NCBI GenBank assembly: GCA_034433305.1
Contig: DAOUAM010000069.1
Coordinates: 21,345-85,344 of the forward strand
Reading direction: 5' to 3'
Origin: DAOUAM01 sp034433305
GTDB taxonomy: Bacteria > Chloroflexota > Dehalococcoidia > Lucifugimonadales > DAOUAM01
DNA length: 64,000 bases
Below are positions 12,214 to 20,538 of this stretch, in pieces. The position numbers and the translations under genes were made by a program. The stretch's first letter is position 1, and the number at the start of each line of letters is the position of its first letter. The notes under the pieces were generated by a model, which was not told the DNA's origin, searched no databases, and saw nothing but the letters and a program-made list of their open reading frames with translations.

Positions 12214-12360
12214 GGCGTGTTTGAAAAGCCGAGACGACATGTGGTCCGACAGGCCTACCACGAGCGGCAAACCCGCTCATCCCTTCGGCAAGCTCAGGGC
12301 AGGCCTGGGCCTGTCGAAGGATGCCCAAGAACGCCTTTGGCACTTTTCAAACACGCCCTA
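12211..12360. mobile_element. Miniature inverted-repeat element with perfect 18-bp ends
   Basis: Left end TAGGGCGTGTTTGAAAAG (12211-12228) is the exact reverse complement of the right end (12343-12360), giving a 150-bp unit bounded by TA on each side. The interior holds a CCTTCGGCAAGCTCAGGG-type palindrome. No open frame of note. The ends resemble those of IS5-group elements as I remember them, so a related transposase elsewhere may mobilise it. It sits between tsaE and tsaB, contributes the tsaE stop codon, and ends 5 bp before the tsaB ribosome binding site (AGGAG). Confidence 0.88.
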
Positions 12361-12373
12361 GGCCAGGAGTCCC

Positions 12374-13060
12374 ATGGAACTGTCCATAGACACATCCACC
12401 AGGTACGCCGCCGTGGGGCTGTCCCAGCAGGGGCAGACCATGGTGGAGTTGTGCTGGCGCTCGGAGCAGAACCACTCGGTGGAGCTTGTGCCCGCCATAC
12501 TGGAGGTGATGCGCCGGGCCAGGGTTAGCAAGGACCAGCTTGAGGCCATATTTGTAGCCAGAGGGCCTGGCGCCTTCAGCGCCCTGCGAGTAGGCATGAG
12601 CACCGCCAAGGCCATGGCCGTGGCCCTGGGCGTGCCTCTGGTGGGCGTGGGCACGCTGGACATCGAGGCCGCGCCCTACTTCGGGCTGGGGCACACGGTG
12701 TACGCGGTCATCCAGGCCGGGCAGGGCAGGGTGTACGTGGGCCGCTACCCCGCCAGCGAGTACCCGCTGGAGACAGACTATCAGGTGCTGGGCCACGAGG
12801 AGCTGGCCGCGGAAGTCGGCGCGCCGGTCCTCTTCTGCGGCGAGGGCGCCCGAGTGCTGGAGGACATGCTCAGGGAGCGGCTGGGAGAGCGGGCCATAGT
12901 CGCCAGGGCCAGGCCGCCCACGCGCAGGCCGGGCTTCCTGGCCGAGCTAGGCTATCGCTGGCTCCAGATGGGCGCCACCGACAACCCGGACACGCTCCAG
13001 CCGCTGTACCTGCGTAGCTCCCAGGTCAACGAGGCGCAGCGGAGGCTCCTGTCGGGCTGA
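12374..13060 (+). CDS. tsaB: tRNA threonylcarbamoyladenosine protein TsaB
   Basis: ASKHA-fold partner of TsaD in t6A synthesis, inactive itself but needed for complex assembly. The N-terminus reads MELSIDTSTRYAAVGL and the family signature GPGAFSALRVGMSTAKAMA lies at about 65-83, matching the usual GPGSFTGLRIG. Length of 228 residues is typical. AGGAG precedes the ATG. It is downstream of tsaE, from which it is separated only by the 150-bp element. Confidence 0.95.
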   Translation: MELSIDTSTRYAAVGLSQQGQTMVELCWRSEQNHSVELVPAILEVMRRARVSKDQLEAIFVARGPGAFSALRVGMSTAKAMAVALGVPLVGVGTLDIEAAPYFGLGHTVYAVIQAGQGRVYVGRYPASEYPLETDYQVLGHEELAAEVGAPVLFCGEGARVLEDMLRERLGERAIVARARPPTRRPGFLAELGYRWLQMGATDNPDTLQPLYLRSSQVNEAQRRLLSG

Positions 13061-13121
13061 CGCCGCGCGGGGCGTGGCCCCTTTACAGGAATTTTGCTCT
13101 TTCTGAGTCCAGGAGTTATCA

Positions 13122-13574
13122 ATGCAGAGGACACTGGTGCTGTTGAAGCCGGACGCCATCCAGCGCGGGCTGGTGGGCGAGATCGTCTCCCGCCTGGAGC
13201 GGCGAGGGCTGAGGTTCGCGGCCATGAAGTTGATGCGCGTCAGCGAGGACCTGGCCCGCAGGCACTACGCCGCCCACGTGAGCAAGCCCTTCTTTCCTGG
13301 GCTGGTCAGGTTCATCACCTCCAGCCCCATCATCGCCATGGTCGTTGAGGGCGAGAACGCCGTGGAACTGGTGCGCGCCACCATGGGGGCCACCAACCCG
13401 CAGAGCGCCGCACCGGGCACCATCCGGGGCGACCTGGCCATGAACATCGGCTCCAACCTTATCCACGGCTCGGACTCGCCCGAGGCGGCGGAGCGCGAGA
13501 TAGGGCTGTTCTTCTCCCCAGGGGAGGTGCTGGACTACAAGAGGGACGTGGACCGCTGGATCACTGAATCCTGA
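13122..13574 (+). CDS. ndk: Nucleoside diphosphate kinase
   Basis: Transfers the gamma phosphate between nucleoside triphosphates and diphosphates through a phosphohistidine. At 150 residues it is standard. The N-terminus has the TLVLLKPDAIQRG strand, RGDLA is at about 103, and the active-site histidine is in NLIHGSDSPE (about 115), the family signature. The ATG follows CAGGAG. Its 3' end overlaps the convergent rsfS by 14 bp. Confidence 0.98.
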   Translation: MQRTLVLLKPDAIQRGLVGEIVSRLERRGLRFAAMKLMRVSEDLARRHYAAHVSKPFFPGLVRFITSSPIIAMVVEGENAVELVRATMGATNPQSAAPGTIRGDLAMNIGSNLIHGSDSPEAAEREIGLFFSPGEVLDYKRDVDRWITES

Positions 13575-13923
13575 CGACCTCGGCGGCGCGGGCCCACACC
13601 GCCTCGATGTGGTAGTAGTCCCGCTGCTCCGGGCCAAACAGGTGGACTATGACATCGCCAAAGTCCAGCAGCACCCAGCCAGACTGGGCGCTACCCTCCC
13701 TGCGGTAGAGGGTGGCGCCCCTGCTCTCCAGCGCCTTCTCCAGTTCCTCGGCGATGGTCTCCAGTTGCCGTGCCGACTCGGCGGTGAGGATGACGAAGTA
13801 GTCGGCGAAGTCGCTGACGTGTCTTATGTCCAGCATGACGATGTCCGACGCCTGCTTGTCCGAGGCAACGTCCACCGCCAGGCGGGCGTAGTCGGCAGGC
13901 TGGAGTATGGTGACCTGTCTCAT
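13561..13923 (-). CDS. rsfS: Ribosome silencing factor RsfS
   Basis: Small protein that binds L14 of the large ribosomal subunit and blocks subunit joining when nutrients are scarce. Family motifs: ASDIVMLDIRHVSDFADYFV near residue 25, and the C-terminal GSAQSGWVLLDFGDVIVHLF and YYHIEAVW. The ATG at 13923 (MRQVTIL) gives 120 residues; an upstream start at 13947 would add eight. It is convergent with ndk and overlaps its end by 14 bp. Confidence 0.95.
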   Translation of the reverse strand: MRQVTILQPADYARLAVDVASDKQASDIVMLDIRHVSDFADYFVILTAESARQLETIAEELEKALESRGATLYRREGSAQSGWVLLDFGDVIVHLFGPEQRDYYHIEAVWARAAEVVRIQ

Positions 13924-13984
13924 ACAGGCATTATAGATTGGCCCCACCGGGTGGTCAATAAAGATTGGCTATCATACCCCCATT

Positions 13985-14229
13985 CCCTCGACAGGCCCGG
14001 GCCTGTCCTGAGCGTGCCGAAGGGGCAGGCCTCTGGCCCCCATCCTGACCTTTCCCCACAGAGGGCAGGTACTGTTCTCGCCCCCTTTGGGGGAGAGTCA
14101 GAGAAGGGGCAGGCCTCTGGCCCCCTTCCTGGCCTTCCCCCACAGGGGGCGAGTCAGAGAGGGGGCTGGCCCTGCCTTACCACCGGCGCGGCGCCAATGG
14201 GCATCACGTCCCCTGCTAAGGGGTAAAAC
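13985..14229. repeat. Mosaic of GC-rich intergenic repeats
   Basis: The gap between rsfS and mnmA is filled by CTCGACAGG/CTTCGGCACGCTCAGG palindromes and by repeated gggGGAGAGTCAGAGAGGGG blocks. Its last 58 bp (14172-14229) are the near-exact reverse complement of 28021-28078, with only about three differences including the edges. No coding capacity is visible. Terminal inverted repeats were not clear here, so this may be a degraded or nested element. Confidence 0.75.
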
Positions 14230-14303
14230 CTGCTAGCTTGTTACAGGCTCCCGGCACGGCAGCGGGTTTGAACAGCCCCGGCCCCTGTGGTAGTCTGGAG
14301 TGG

Positions 14304-15395
14304 ATGAGCAAGGGACGTGTTGTCGTAGCCATGAGCGGGGGAGTGGACTCCTCCGTCGCCGCGCTGCTGCTGAAGCGCCAGGGGTACGAGGTCATCGGCG
14401 TCACCATGCGGCTGTGGACGGTGGAGCGCGAGGACCTGCCGCCCCTGAGCCGGCGCTGCTGCTCCGTGGAGGACGTGGACGACGCTCGCCGCGTGTGCCA
14501 GGTCATCGGCGCGCCCCACTACTTCCTGAACTTCGAGCGGGAGTTCCAGCAGCATGTGGTGGACTACTTCTGCCGCGAGTACGACAGCGGCCGCACGCCC
14601 CATCCCTGCCTGGCCTGCAACGACAAGATCAAGTTCGACTTCCTGCTGCGCCGGGCGCTGTTCCTGGACGCCGATTACATCGCCACCGGCCACTATGCCC
14701 GCGTCCGGCCCAACGGTAGCGGCTTCAAGCTGCTCAAGGCCGCCGATACCAAGAAGGACCAGTCCTACGTGCTCTTCACCCTGACCCAGCAGGAGCTGAA
14801 GCGCCTGCTGCTGCCGGTGGGCGACTTCAGCAAGGTGGAGGTGCGCCGCATGGCCGCCGAGGCCGGGCTTCCCGTGGCCGACAAGCCCGATAGCCAGGAG
14901 ATCTGCTTCATACCCGACGGGGACTACCGCAGGTTCCTGGGCGAGCGCCTGGCGCCCAAGCCCGGCGAGCTGGTGGACACCAGCGGCCGCGTGCTGGGCC
15001 GCCATCCGGGCATCCAGTTCTTCACCGTGGGCCAGCGCCGAGGCCTGGGCATCAATGGCAACTCAGGCAGGCCCATGTACGTCGTCAGGATAGACGCCGC
15101 CACGCGCCAGGTGGTCCTGGGCCACGAGGAAGACCTGCTCCAGGCCGACCTGTGGGCCTCCCGCGTCAACTTCACGGCGGGTGCGCCGCCCTCCGGCCCT
15201 GTGGAGGTCTGCGCCAGGATACGCTACAAGTCCCGGGAGTCGCCGGCCACCCTCGTCCCCCACCAGGGCTGGGCCGAGGTCCGGTTCCACGAGCCGCAGC
15301 GGGCCGTGACGCCCGGCCAGGCCGTGGTCTTCTACCAGGGCGAGGAGGTCATCGGCGGCGGCGTCATCGAGGTAGGCCCGCCCCCGCTGGACTGA
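14304..15395 (+). CDS. mnmA: tRNA-specific 2-thiouridylase MnmA
   Basis: Forms 2-thiouridine at position 34 of Lys, Glu and Gln tRNAs. The PP-loop motif SGGVDSSVAA is at about residue 11-20. The catalytic cysteines are in HPCLACNDKIKF (about 104) and the second in QEICFIPDGDY (about 203). The ATG at 14304 (MSKGRVVVAMSGG) matches family starts; the open frame extends 22 codons further with no family similarity. 363 residues is normal. The downstream DinB-like gene lies 57 bp away on the same strand. Confidence 0.96.
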   Translation: MSKGRVVVAMSGGVDSSVAALLLKRQGYEVIGVTMRLWTVEREDLPPLSRRCCSVEDVDDARRVCQVIGAPHYFLNFEREFQQHVVDYFCREYDSGRTPHPCLACNDKIKFDFLLRRALFLDADYIATGHYARVRPNGSGFKLLKAADTKKDQSYVLFTLTQQELKRLLLPVGDFSKVEVRRMAAEAGLPVADKPDSQEICFIPDGDYRRFLGERLAPKPGELVDTSGRVLGRHPGIQFFTVGQRRGLGINGNSGRPMYVVRIDAATRQVVLGHEEDLLQADLWASRVNFTAGAPPSGPVEVCARIRYKSRESPATLVPHQGWAEVRFHEPQRAVTPGQAVVFYQGEEVIGGGVIEVGPPPLD

Positions 15396-15451
15396 CGGGC
15401 GCCACAGATGTATCATGGCTGCCAATCAGGCACATGTCGCGGAGGCGCAGC

Positions 15452-15964
15452 ATGGACTTCAAAGAGATTGTCCGCATGGGGCTACAGGAGTACATGGACG
15501 AACTGCGCAAGGCCCTCAACGGCCTTACGCCCGCCGAGCGCCGGTTCATGCCCGCGCCAGAGTCCCACCATATAGACTTCACCGTGTGGCACATGGCCCG
15601 CGTGGAGGATGGCTGGGTGCACCGCTTCGCCATGCGCGCCCCCCAGGTGTGGGAGCGCGACGGCTGGCCCAGGCGGCTCGGCTTGCCGGAGCGCGACTCT
15701 GGCTTCGGCTACAACGCCCAGCAGGTGAAGGACCTGCCCCAGTACGACTTCGACGGCATTATGGCCTACTACGATGCCGTGCGCCAGGACACCCTCAAGT
15801 ACCTGGACAGCCTTACGGAGAAGGACCTGGACCGCTGCCCTGACCCGGAGCGGCGCCCGGGCTACTCCATCGGCAGGATGTTCAGTCACATCCTCATCGA
15901 GGAGGCGCAGCATGTGGGCCAGGTCGCCTACATCCGAGGCATCCAGCGGGGCCTGGGCAAGTAG
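15452..15964 (+). CDS. DinB-like four-helix protein
   Basis: Helical 170-residue protein of the DinB/YfiT metal-binding superfamily. Three histidines that would bind a divalent metal are visible: HHIDFTVWHMARVEDGW (about 35-51) and the C-terminal MFSHILIEEAQHVGQV (about 143-158). The ATG at 15452 has GGAGG nine bases upstream; the frame is open further 5' but overlaps mnmA, so that part is not used. Members act as thiol-dependent enzymes or are uncharacterised, and the specific role here is unknown. rnhB starts two bases after its stop codon. Confidence 0.85.
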   Translation: MDFKEIVRMGLQEYMDELRKALNGLTPAERRFMPAPESHHIDFTVWHMARVEDGWVHRFAMRAPQVWERDGWPRRLGLPERDSGFGYNAQQVKDLPQYDFDGIMAYYDAVRQDTLKYLDSLTEKDLDRCPDPERRPGYSIGRMFSHILIEEAQHVGQVAYIRGIQRGLGK

Positions 15965-15966
15965 CC

Positions 15967-16647
15967 GTGGCCGAAGCCCGCAGAGCCACCAGGCTGCTGC
16001 CTTCCTACCAGGAGGAGTCGCTGCTCCTGGCCCAGGGCTACACCCTGGTGGCCGGCCTGGACGAGGTAGGCCGCGGCCCGCTGGCCGGGCCGCTGCTGGC
16101 CGGCGTGGCGGTGCTGCCCCCCAGGCCCACAGGCCGCTGGGTGGAGCTGGTGCGCGATAGCAAACAGCTCACCCCGGCCCAGAGGGAGCGCGTGCTGCCC
16201 CATATCCAGGACGTGGCCCTGGGGCTGGCCGTCGGCATGTGCTCGGCCCAGGAAGTGGACAGCCTGGGTGTCAGCGCGGCCACCCGACTGGCCATGCGGC
16301 GGGCGCTGGAGGCGCTGCCCGTGAAGCCTGAGTTCCTGCTGCTGGATGCCTTCCCTCTGCCAGAGGTGCCGCTGCCGCAGAAGGCCATCATAGATGGCGA
16401 TGCCCTGTGCCTCTCCATTGCCGCCGCGTCCATCGTGGCCAAGGTGACCCGCGACAGGATGATGGAGAAGGAGGACGCCGTGTATCCCTGCTACGGCTTC
16501 GCCAGGCACAAGGGCTACGGCACCAGGGAGCACCTGCTCAACCTGCGGCGCTATGGCCCCTGTCCCATCCACCGCCTCTCCTTTGCCCCAGTCCGCCAGT
16601 GGCAGGCCCTCGATGAGCACTCCGCGCCAGCGGCTGGGCAAGCGTAG
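15967..16647 (+). CDS. rnhB: Ribonuclease HII
   Basis: Cleaves RNA in RNA-DNA hybrids, including single misincorporated ribonucleotides. The catalytic motif GLDEVGRGPLAGP (about 33-45) and the downstream acidic residues in LLDAFPLP and SIVAKVTRDRMM are present. GTG start at 15967, only 2 bp after the DinB stop; no strong Shine-Dalgarno, so coupling is likely. Its last 35 bp overlap the start of the YraN gene, as often seen for this gene pair. Confidence 0.95.
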   Translation: MAEARRATRLLPSYQEESLLLAQGYTLVAGLDEVGRGPLAGPLLAGVAVLPPRPTGRWVELVRDSKQLTPAQRERVLPHIQDVALGLAVGMCSAQEVDSLGVSAATRLAMRRALEALPVKPEFLLLDAFPLPEVPLPQKAIIDGDALCLSIAAASIVAKVTRDRMMEKEDAVYPCYGFARHKGYGTREHLLNLRRYGPCPIHRLSFAPVRQWQALDEHSAPAAGQA

Positions 16648-16981
16648 CGAGGCGCTGGCGCGGCGCCACCTGGAGGCCAGCGGCTACGCCATCCTGGCCG
16701 CCAACTGCCGCACCGGCCAGGGCGAAATAGACCTGGTGGCCGAAAAGGACGGCGTGCTGGTCTTCGTCGAGGTCCGCGCCCGCAGGCCCAGGGGCTTTGG
16801 CCCTCCGGAGGAGTCCCTCTCGACGCGGAAGCGCTCCCACATGGTCAGGGCGGCGCAGGCCTACCTTCAGGCCAACGGCGTCGAGCAGCGCGAGTGGCGC
16901 ATAGACGTGGTGGCGGTGGAGCTGACGCCCGGCGGCGGGCTGGCCCGGCTGGAAATCATAGAGAACGCCATCGAGCTATAA
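16613..16981 (+). CDS. YraN/UPF0102 family nuclease-like protein
   Basis: Protein of 122 residues with the Holliday-junction-resolvase-like fold. It has the motif RLGKRSEALARRHLEASGY near the N-terminus, then the predicted active-site GEIDLVAEKDGVLVFVEVRAR (E, D, E-x-R). Function in vivo is not established for the family. Start at ATG 16613, inside the end of rnhB; the frame is open upstream only as a shadow of rnhB. Confidence 0.92.
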   Translation: MSTPRQRLGKRSEALARRHLEASGYAILAANCRTGQGEIDLVAEKDGVLVFVEVRARRPRGFGPPEESLSTRKRSHMVRAAQAYLQANGVEQREWRIDVVAVELTPGGGLARLEIIENAIEL

Positions 16982-16987
16982 AAACAG

Positions 16988-17042
16988 GTAGGGGCAACCC
17001 TTGTGGTTGCCCGCCCAGGGCAGGCACAAGGACTACCCCTAC
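16988..17042. repeat. GTAGGGGCAACC palindromic repeat
   Basis: A 55-bp unit beginning GTAGGGGCAACCCTTGTGG and ending CTACCCCTAC. It folds into a hairpin, with two internal inverted halves (GGTTGCCC and GGGCAGGC). Related copies occur at 17525-17635, 22304-22408, 33905-33930, 41128-41184 and 47689-47717. It lies between the yraN-like gene and the next gene. Confidence 0.85.
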
Positions 17043-17067
17043 TCCAGGTCCAGTAGCAGAGGTGTAC

Positions 17068-17457
17068 ATGGAGACCAGAGAAGAGCTAGCGAGAAAGGCA
17101 AGGGAGTTCCGACAGCGGTACTATGGACAGGACCCGCAGCTAAGCCCGGCGGCCGCGCCGGTGGCGGAGGCGTTCCAGCTTATCAACGAGACGCTCTTCG
17201 GCCACATCTACCAGCGGCCCGCCGTGGACGTCAAGACGCGCAGCCTGTGTACCATCGCCGCCCTGACTGTCCTCAACCGTGACCGGCAGTTGCCGGGGCA
17301 CATCACGGGCGCCCTGAACTCGGGGGCGACAAAACAGGAGATCGTGGAGATCATCACACAGATGCTCTTCTACGGCGGCTACCCCTGCACGGTCAACGCC
17401 CTGCGGGCCGCCCAGGAAACCTTTGAGGCCTACGACAGGGCACACCAGCAGACTTAG
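17068..17457 (+). CDS. Carboxymuconolactone decarboxylase family protein
   Basis: Protein of 129 residues in the CMD/AhpD-like family. The core matches gamma-carboxymuconolactone decarboxylase-like proteins: DVKTRSLCTIAALTVLNRDRQLPGHITGALNSGATKQEIVEI, with a single Cys rather than the CxxC of AhpD, followed by QMLFYGGYP. ATG at 17068 follows AGAGG. The substrate is unknown; the absence of the CxxC argues against a peroxidase-reductase role. Repeats flank it on both sides. Confidence 0.88.
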   Translation: METREELARKAREFRQRYYGQDPQLSPAAAPVAEAFQLINETLFGHIYQRPAVDVKTRSLCTIAALTVLNRDRQLPGHITGALNSGATKQEIVEIITQMLFYGGYPCTVNALRAAQETFEAYDRAHQQT

Positions 17458-17524
17458 CCCCGTAGCTGAGGCAGCGTGTCCCTGTGAGGCGTAATACCAG
17501 CCCCTGTGATGAGGCCCTAACGCT

Positions 17525-17635
17525 GTAGGGGCAACCCTCGTGGTTGCCCAAGGTCTGGGCAGGCACAAGGCCCGCCTGTAGGGGCAACCCTTGTGGTTGC
17601 CCAAGGCCCTGGGCAGGCACAAGGCCTGCCCCTAC
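17525..17635. repeat. Tandem pair of GTAGGGGCAACC repeats
   Basis: Two copies of the palindromic repeat in direct orientation (17525-17580 and 17578-17635), the second better preserved. The two units differ at a few positions (CTCGTGG against CTTGTGG). The remaining gap up to 17789 shows no gene. Confidence 0.85.
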
Positions 17636-17789
17636 AAGATGGCCTTCCATTCACCCTCACCTCAGTCCTCTCCCGTCGAGGACATACCCGCCACCTTCAT
17701 CAGACTTGGCATGACATTCCGGGAAAACCAGACCGGCGGGCGCAGTAGCCTGCACCCGCCGGCACCGTTGTTTGACAGGCAAGCGAGTC

Positions 17790-18413
17790 CTAGTCGGCGG
17801 CCTCCTCGGCCACGTAGCGGCGCTCCACATCGCTGGGCATCTGCAAAGCCGCTGAGGCCGTCTTTTTCCGCCGGCGCAGGGCCGTGACTGGCTTCATGGG
17901 CTTGACAGACTGCTTGTGGTGCCTGGTCAGGCTCTTGCTGAGCCAAACGTGGCTCTTGGGCTGTGCAAAGCCATTGCTCTGGAAGAAACTGATGGCACGC
18001 TGGTTATCGGCCTCGGTGTCCACCAGCAGAATGCGCGCCCCGTCCTCCTTCATCCGCTTCTCGAACTCTCTCAGCAGCCTCTGGGCCACGCCTTTGCCCT
18101 GGTACTCTGGCGCCACACCAAGCCAGGCCAGATAGCCATACTTCCAGGGGGTGCCGTCCTTCTCGATGATGCTGCCCAGCGCAAAGCCCACCACCGAGCC
18201 AGCGGAGTCCACTGCCACAAGACAGTACTCGGACTCGGTAGCGTAGTAGTGCGTCACTTCAAAGGCGTCCCAGGTGCGGTACAGTACGGGGAAGGTGCTT
18301 CTGGTGAAGAGGCGTTCGCCCAGGCGGTAGACCGGAGATAAGTCGTCTATTTCAAGTTCGCGGATGGTAATGCGGCCATTCTTGCCTAAACTATCTGGGT
18401 CTTCCAGACTCAT
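17790..18413 (-). CDS. GNAT-family N-acetyltransferase
   Basis: Acetyltransferase of 207 residues. The acetyl-CoA binding motif A reads LGVAPEYQGKGVAQRLL (about 96-112, QxxGxG/A) and motif B includes DNQRAISFFQSNGF. It resembles RimI-type enzymes that acetylate protein N-termini or small amines. The C-terminal 40 residues are basic and low-complexity (KPVTALRRRKK) and are not part of the GNAT fold. Target unknown. The 225-bp gap upstream (18414-18638) is AT-rich and probably carries divergent promoters for this gene and fmdB. Confidence 0.88.
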   Translation of the reverse strand: MSLEDPDSLGKNGRITIRELEIDDLSPVYRLGERLFTRSTFPVLYRTWDAFEVTHYYATESEYCLVAVDSAGSVVGFALGSIIEKDGTPWKYGYLAWLGVAPEYQGKGVAQRLLREFEKRMKEDGARILLVDTEADNQRAISFFQSNGFAQPKSHVWLSKSLTRHHKQSVKPMKPVTALRRRKKTASAALQMPSDVERRYVAEEAAD

Positions 18414-18638
18414 AAATCTCCTGTGAGTCTCCTTTTCCGAATGCAGTATGGTGTTGCATTCGTCTAAATTTTACCACACAATGCCTATGCTCGGAAGTCC
18501 CTGGGTTGCCCTTTACTGCCTGCTGTAAGGCAGCCCGAAAGCTAAGCAAAACGTTACAATGGACGCCCTGGCCCGCCACGGCGCCCTGAGAATGGTACAA
18601 TTTTGGTATTGCTGAAAGACCTCAGGGGGTGAACACCA

Positions 18639-18956
18639 GTGCCGATATACGAGTACCGCTGCGAGGTCTGCGGGCAGAAGGCCAGCTTCCTGGCCAGGTC
18701 CTTCGATGCCCGGGTGGAGGCCGTATGCCCGGACTGCGGCAGCCGCGAGATGCGGCGGCTGTTCTCCACCGTCTCTTTCAGGGTCGCTTCGCGTGGCGCG
18801 GGTGACCCCTCGCTGGACTACTACCGCGACCCGGCCAACATAGGACGTCACGCCGAAGAGAGCTTCAAAAAGCATGGAGTGGACATGCCCGAGTCTGTGC
18901 GCAAGGCCATAGACAGCGCGCGCCAGGGCAAAATGCCGGAGGGACTGGACCTGTGA
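18639..18956 (+). CDS. FmdB-type zinc-ribbon protein
   Basis: Small 105-residue protein with the FmdB/CxxC_CxxC zinc ribbon: PIYEYRCEVCGQK at the N-terminus and VCPDCGS at about 31. The rest is a short helical tail. FmdB-like proteins are putative regulatory or zinc-binding proteins of unknown mechanism. Start is GTG at 18639 with CAGGGGGTG upstream. Its stop overlaps the thiE start (GTGA), so the two are coupled. Confidence 0.88.
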   Translation: MPIYEYRCEVCGQKASFLARSFDARVEAVCPDCGSREMRRLFSTVSFRVASRGAGDPSLDYYRDPANIGRHAEESFKKHGVDMPESVRKAIDSARQGKMPEGLDL

Positions 18957-19972
18957 GCACCATGACCAATTCTGACCCGTTCAGCGCCAGCCAGCTAACC
19001 TCCATAATCGAGGACATACGACTGCTGGAAGCCTTCGTCACGTCGCCCCTGGGCCTGCACTCCGACATACGCATGCTCAGGGAGTCCCTGCCTTTCCCCG
19101 CCGCTGGGGACCTGCCCCAGGAGGAGGCCCAGGCCCGGCGCCTGGCCTACCGCAACCTTACGGACAGGCCCCTGGAGCTGGCCCTGGACATCATATCCGC
19201 TCTGTCCGTCTCGCTGGATGCCCTGTCCAGGGTGAAGGGGAATGGCCCGCCGCTGGACAGCAACTGGGTGGCCCAGACCCGCCGCGTGCTGGCCAGGGCC
19301 AGGCAGCGCGTGGCCGGTGAGCTACGCTCCAGGGCCGCCTCCAGGGTCAAGGGGCTGTACGTCATAGTGGACCCCGAGGCTACCAGGGGCAGGCCCGTGC
19401 TCCAGGTGGCGGAAGCCACGCTCAAGGGTGGCGCCAGCATGCTTCAGCTACGGGACAAGAAGGGCGACAAAGGGGACGTGCTGCCCCTGGCACGCCAGCT
19501 CAGGGCGCTGTGCGAGCAGTCAGGCGCCCTGTTCATCATGAACGACCACGCGGACCTGGCGCTGGCCTCGGGCGCCCACGGGCTGCACGTGGGCCAGACC
19601 GACCTGCCCGTGGAGGAGGCGCGGCGCGTCCTGCTGCCCACCCAACTGGTGGGACGCTCCAACAATAACGTCGAGGAGGCCATGGCATCCCAGGCCCAGG
19701 GTGTTGACTACCTGGCCGTGGGCGCGGTGTTCCCGACCTCCACCATGGGCAAGAGCGCCCGGAAGGTGGTAGGCCTGGAGACGCTGAGCAAGGTCAAGGG
19801 CATGGTATCGCAGCCGCTGGTGGCTATCGGCGGCATCAACGCCGACAACATCGCCGACGTGGTGAAGGCGGGCGCCGACTGCGTGTGCGTGGTCAGCGCC
19901 GTGACCTACGCCGACAACCCCGAGGCCGCCACTAGGCGACTGGTGGAAGCTATGCAAAACGCCAAAAAGTGA
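18953..19972 (+). CDS. thiE: Thiamine-phosphate synthase with an extra N-terminal domain
   Basis: Joins HMP-PP and THZ-P to make thiamine phosphate. The C-terminal TIM barrel (about 131-339) has the ThiE motifs GGASMLQLRDK, NDHADLALASGAHGLHVGQTDLP, VGAVFPTSTMGK and AIGGI. About 130 residues in front form a helical, charged domain that plain ThiE (about 210 residues) lacks. Some bacteria fuse ThiE to a ThiD2 kinase-like domain, but I could not see its motifs here, so its nature is open. Start GTG 18953 overlaps the fmdB-like stop; ATG 18962 is an alternative. Confidence 0.9.
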   Translation: MSTMTNSDPFSASQLTSIIEDIRLLEAFVTSPLGLHSDIRMLRESLPFPAAGDLPQEEAQARRLAYRNLTDRPLELALDIISALSVSLDALSRVKGNGPPLDSNWVAQTRRVLARARQRVAGELRSRAASRVKGLYVIVDPEATRGRPVLQVAEATLKGGASMLQLRDKKGDKGDVLPLARQLRALCEQSGALFIMNDHADLALASGAHGLHVGQTDLPVEEARRVLLPTQLVGRSNNNVEEAMASQAQGVDYLAVGAVFPTSTMGKSARKVVGLETLSKVKGMVSQPLVAIGGINADNIADVVKAGADCVCVVSAVTYADNPEAATRRLVEAMQNAKK

Positions 19973-20093
19973 GGGAGGGGCGCCTTACCCTCGTTCCTTC
20001 TCTGCACGGGTGGTCCAAAAGCGGACGGCTTTCGGACGGATGGGAGGTGGGGAAGAGGGCAGACGCGCAGACCTCATCCCTGTAGCCCCCTCG

Positions 20094-20384
20094 CCGAAAT
20101 GAGGACTGACAACTTGAAGGCGTAATTCAGGGCGGCACCATGCCCCCTTTCCCTCGACAGGCTCGGGACAGGCCCTGACCTTCCCCCACGGAGGGAAGGG
20201 AGGGTCCTCGCCTCCTGTGGGGGAGAGCCAGAGAGGGGGCTGGCGTCTGGCCCCCTTTCCCTCGACAGGCTCGGGACAGGCCCTGGCCTTCCCCCACAGG
20301 GGCAGGGGCTGTTCTCGCCCCCTGTGGGGAAGAGTCAGAGAGGGGGCTTACCCTGTTATGCTGTCAAATTTCATTTTGGAGGGG
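20094..20384. mobile_element. Miniature inverted-repeat element (family A, second copy)
   Basis: Left end 20094-20133 (GCCGAAATGAGG, then TGACAACTT and GTAATTCAG) corresponds to the right end of the 9617-9791 copy. Right end 20348-20384 (TTACCCTGTTATGCTGTCAA, then an ATTTCATTTTGG-like tail) corresponds to its left end. The interior has two direct copies of a CCCCCTTTCCCTCGACAGG block with GGGGGAGAGTCAGAGAGG. The flanking sequence 19,973-20,093 shows no gene, and 20,385-20,538 is upstream of the translin gene. Confidence 0.7.
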
Positions 20385-20538
20385 CCAGGGATTGGCCGGC
20401 GCTGTGCTCTCGAACGCATGGGGTCAGGTCCAACGGCGCTTGCCGTCCTCCCCCGTTCAGCCAGAGGTGGCGCAACAGCCTGACTATCATCTGTACTGGA
20501 AATATGCAAAACCAAACGCCAAAAAGAGGAATGGCAAC

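Noticed and set aside
17525..17635. Tandem repeats as a CRISPR array
   Set aside because: Only two long palindromic units with no spacers of constant size, and the same unit occurs alone elsewhere.
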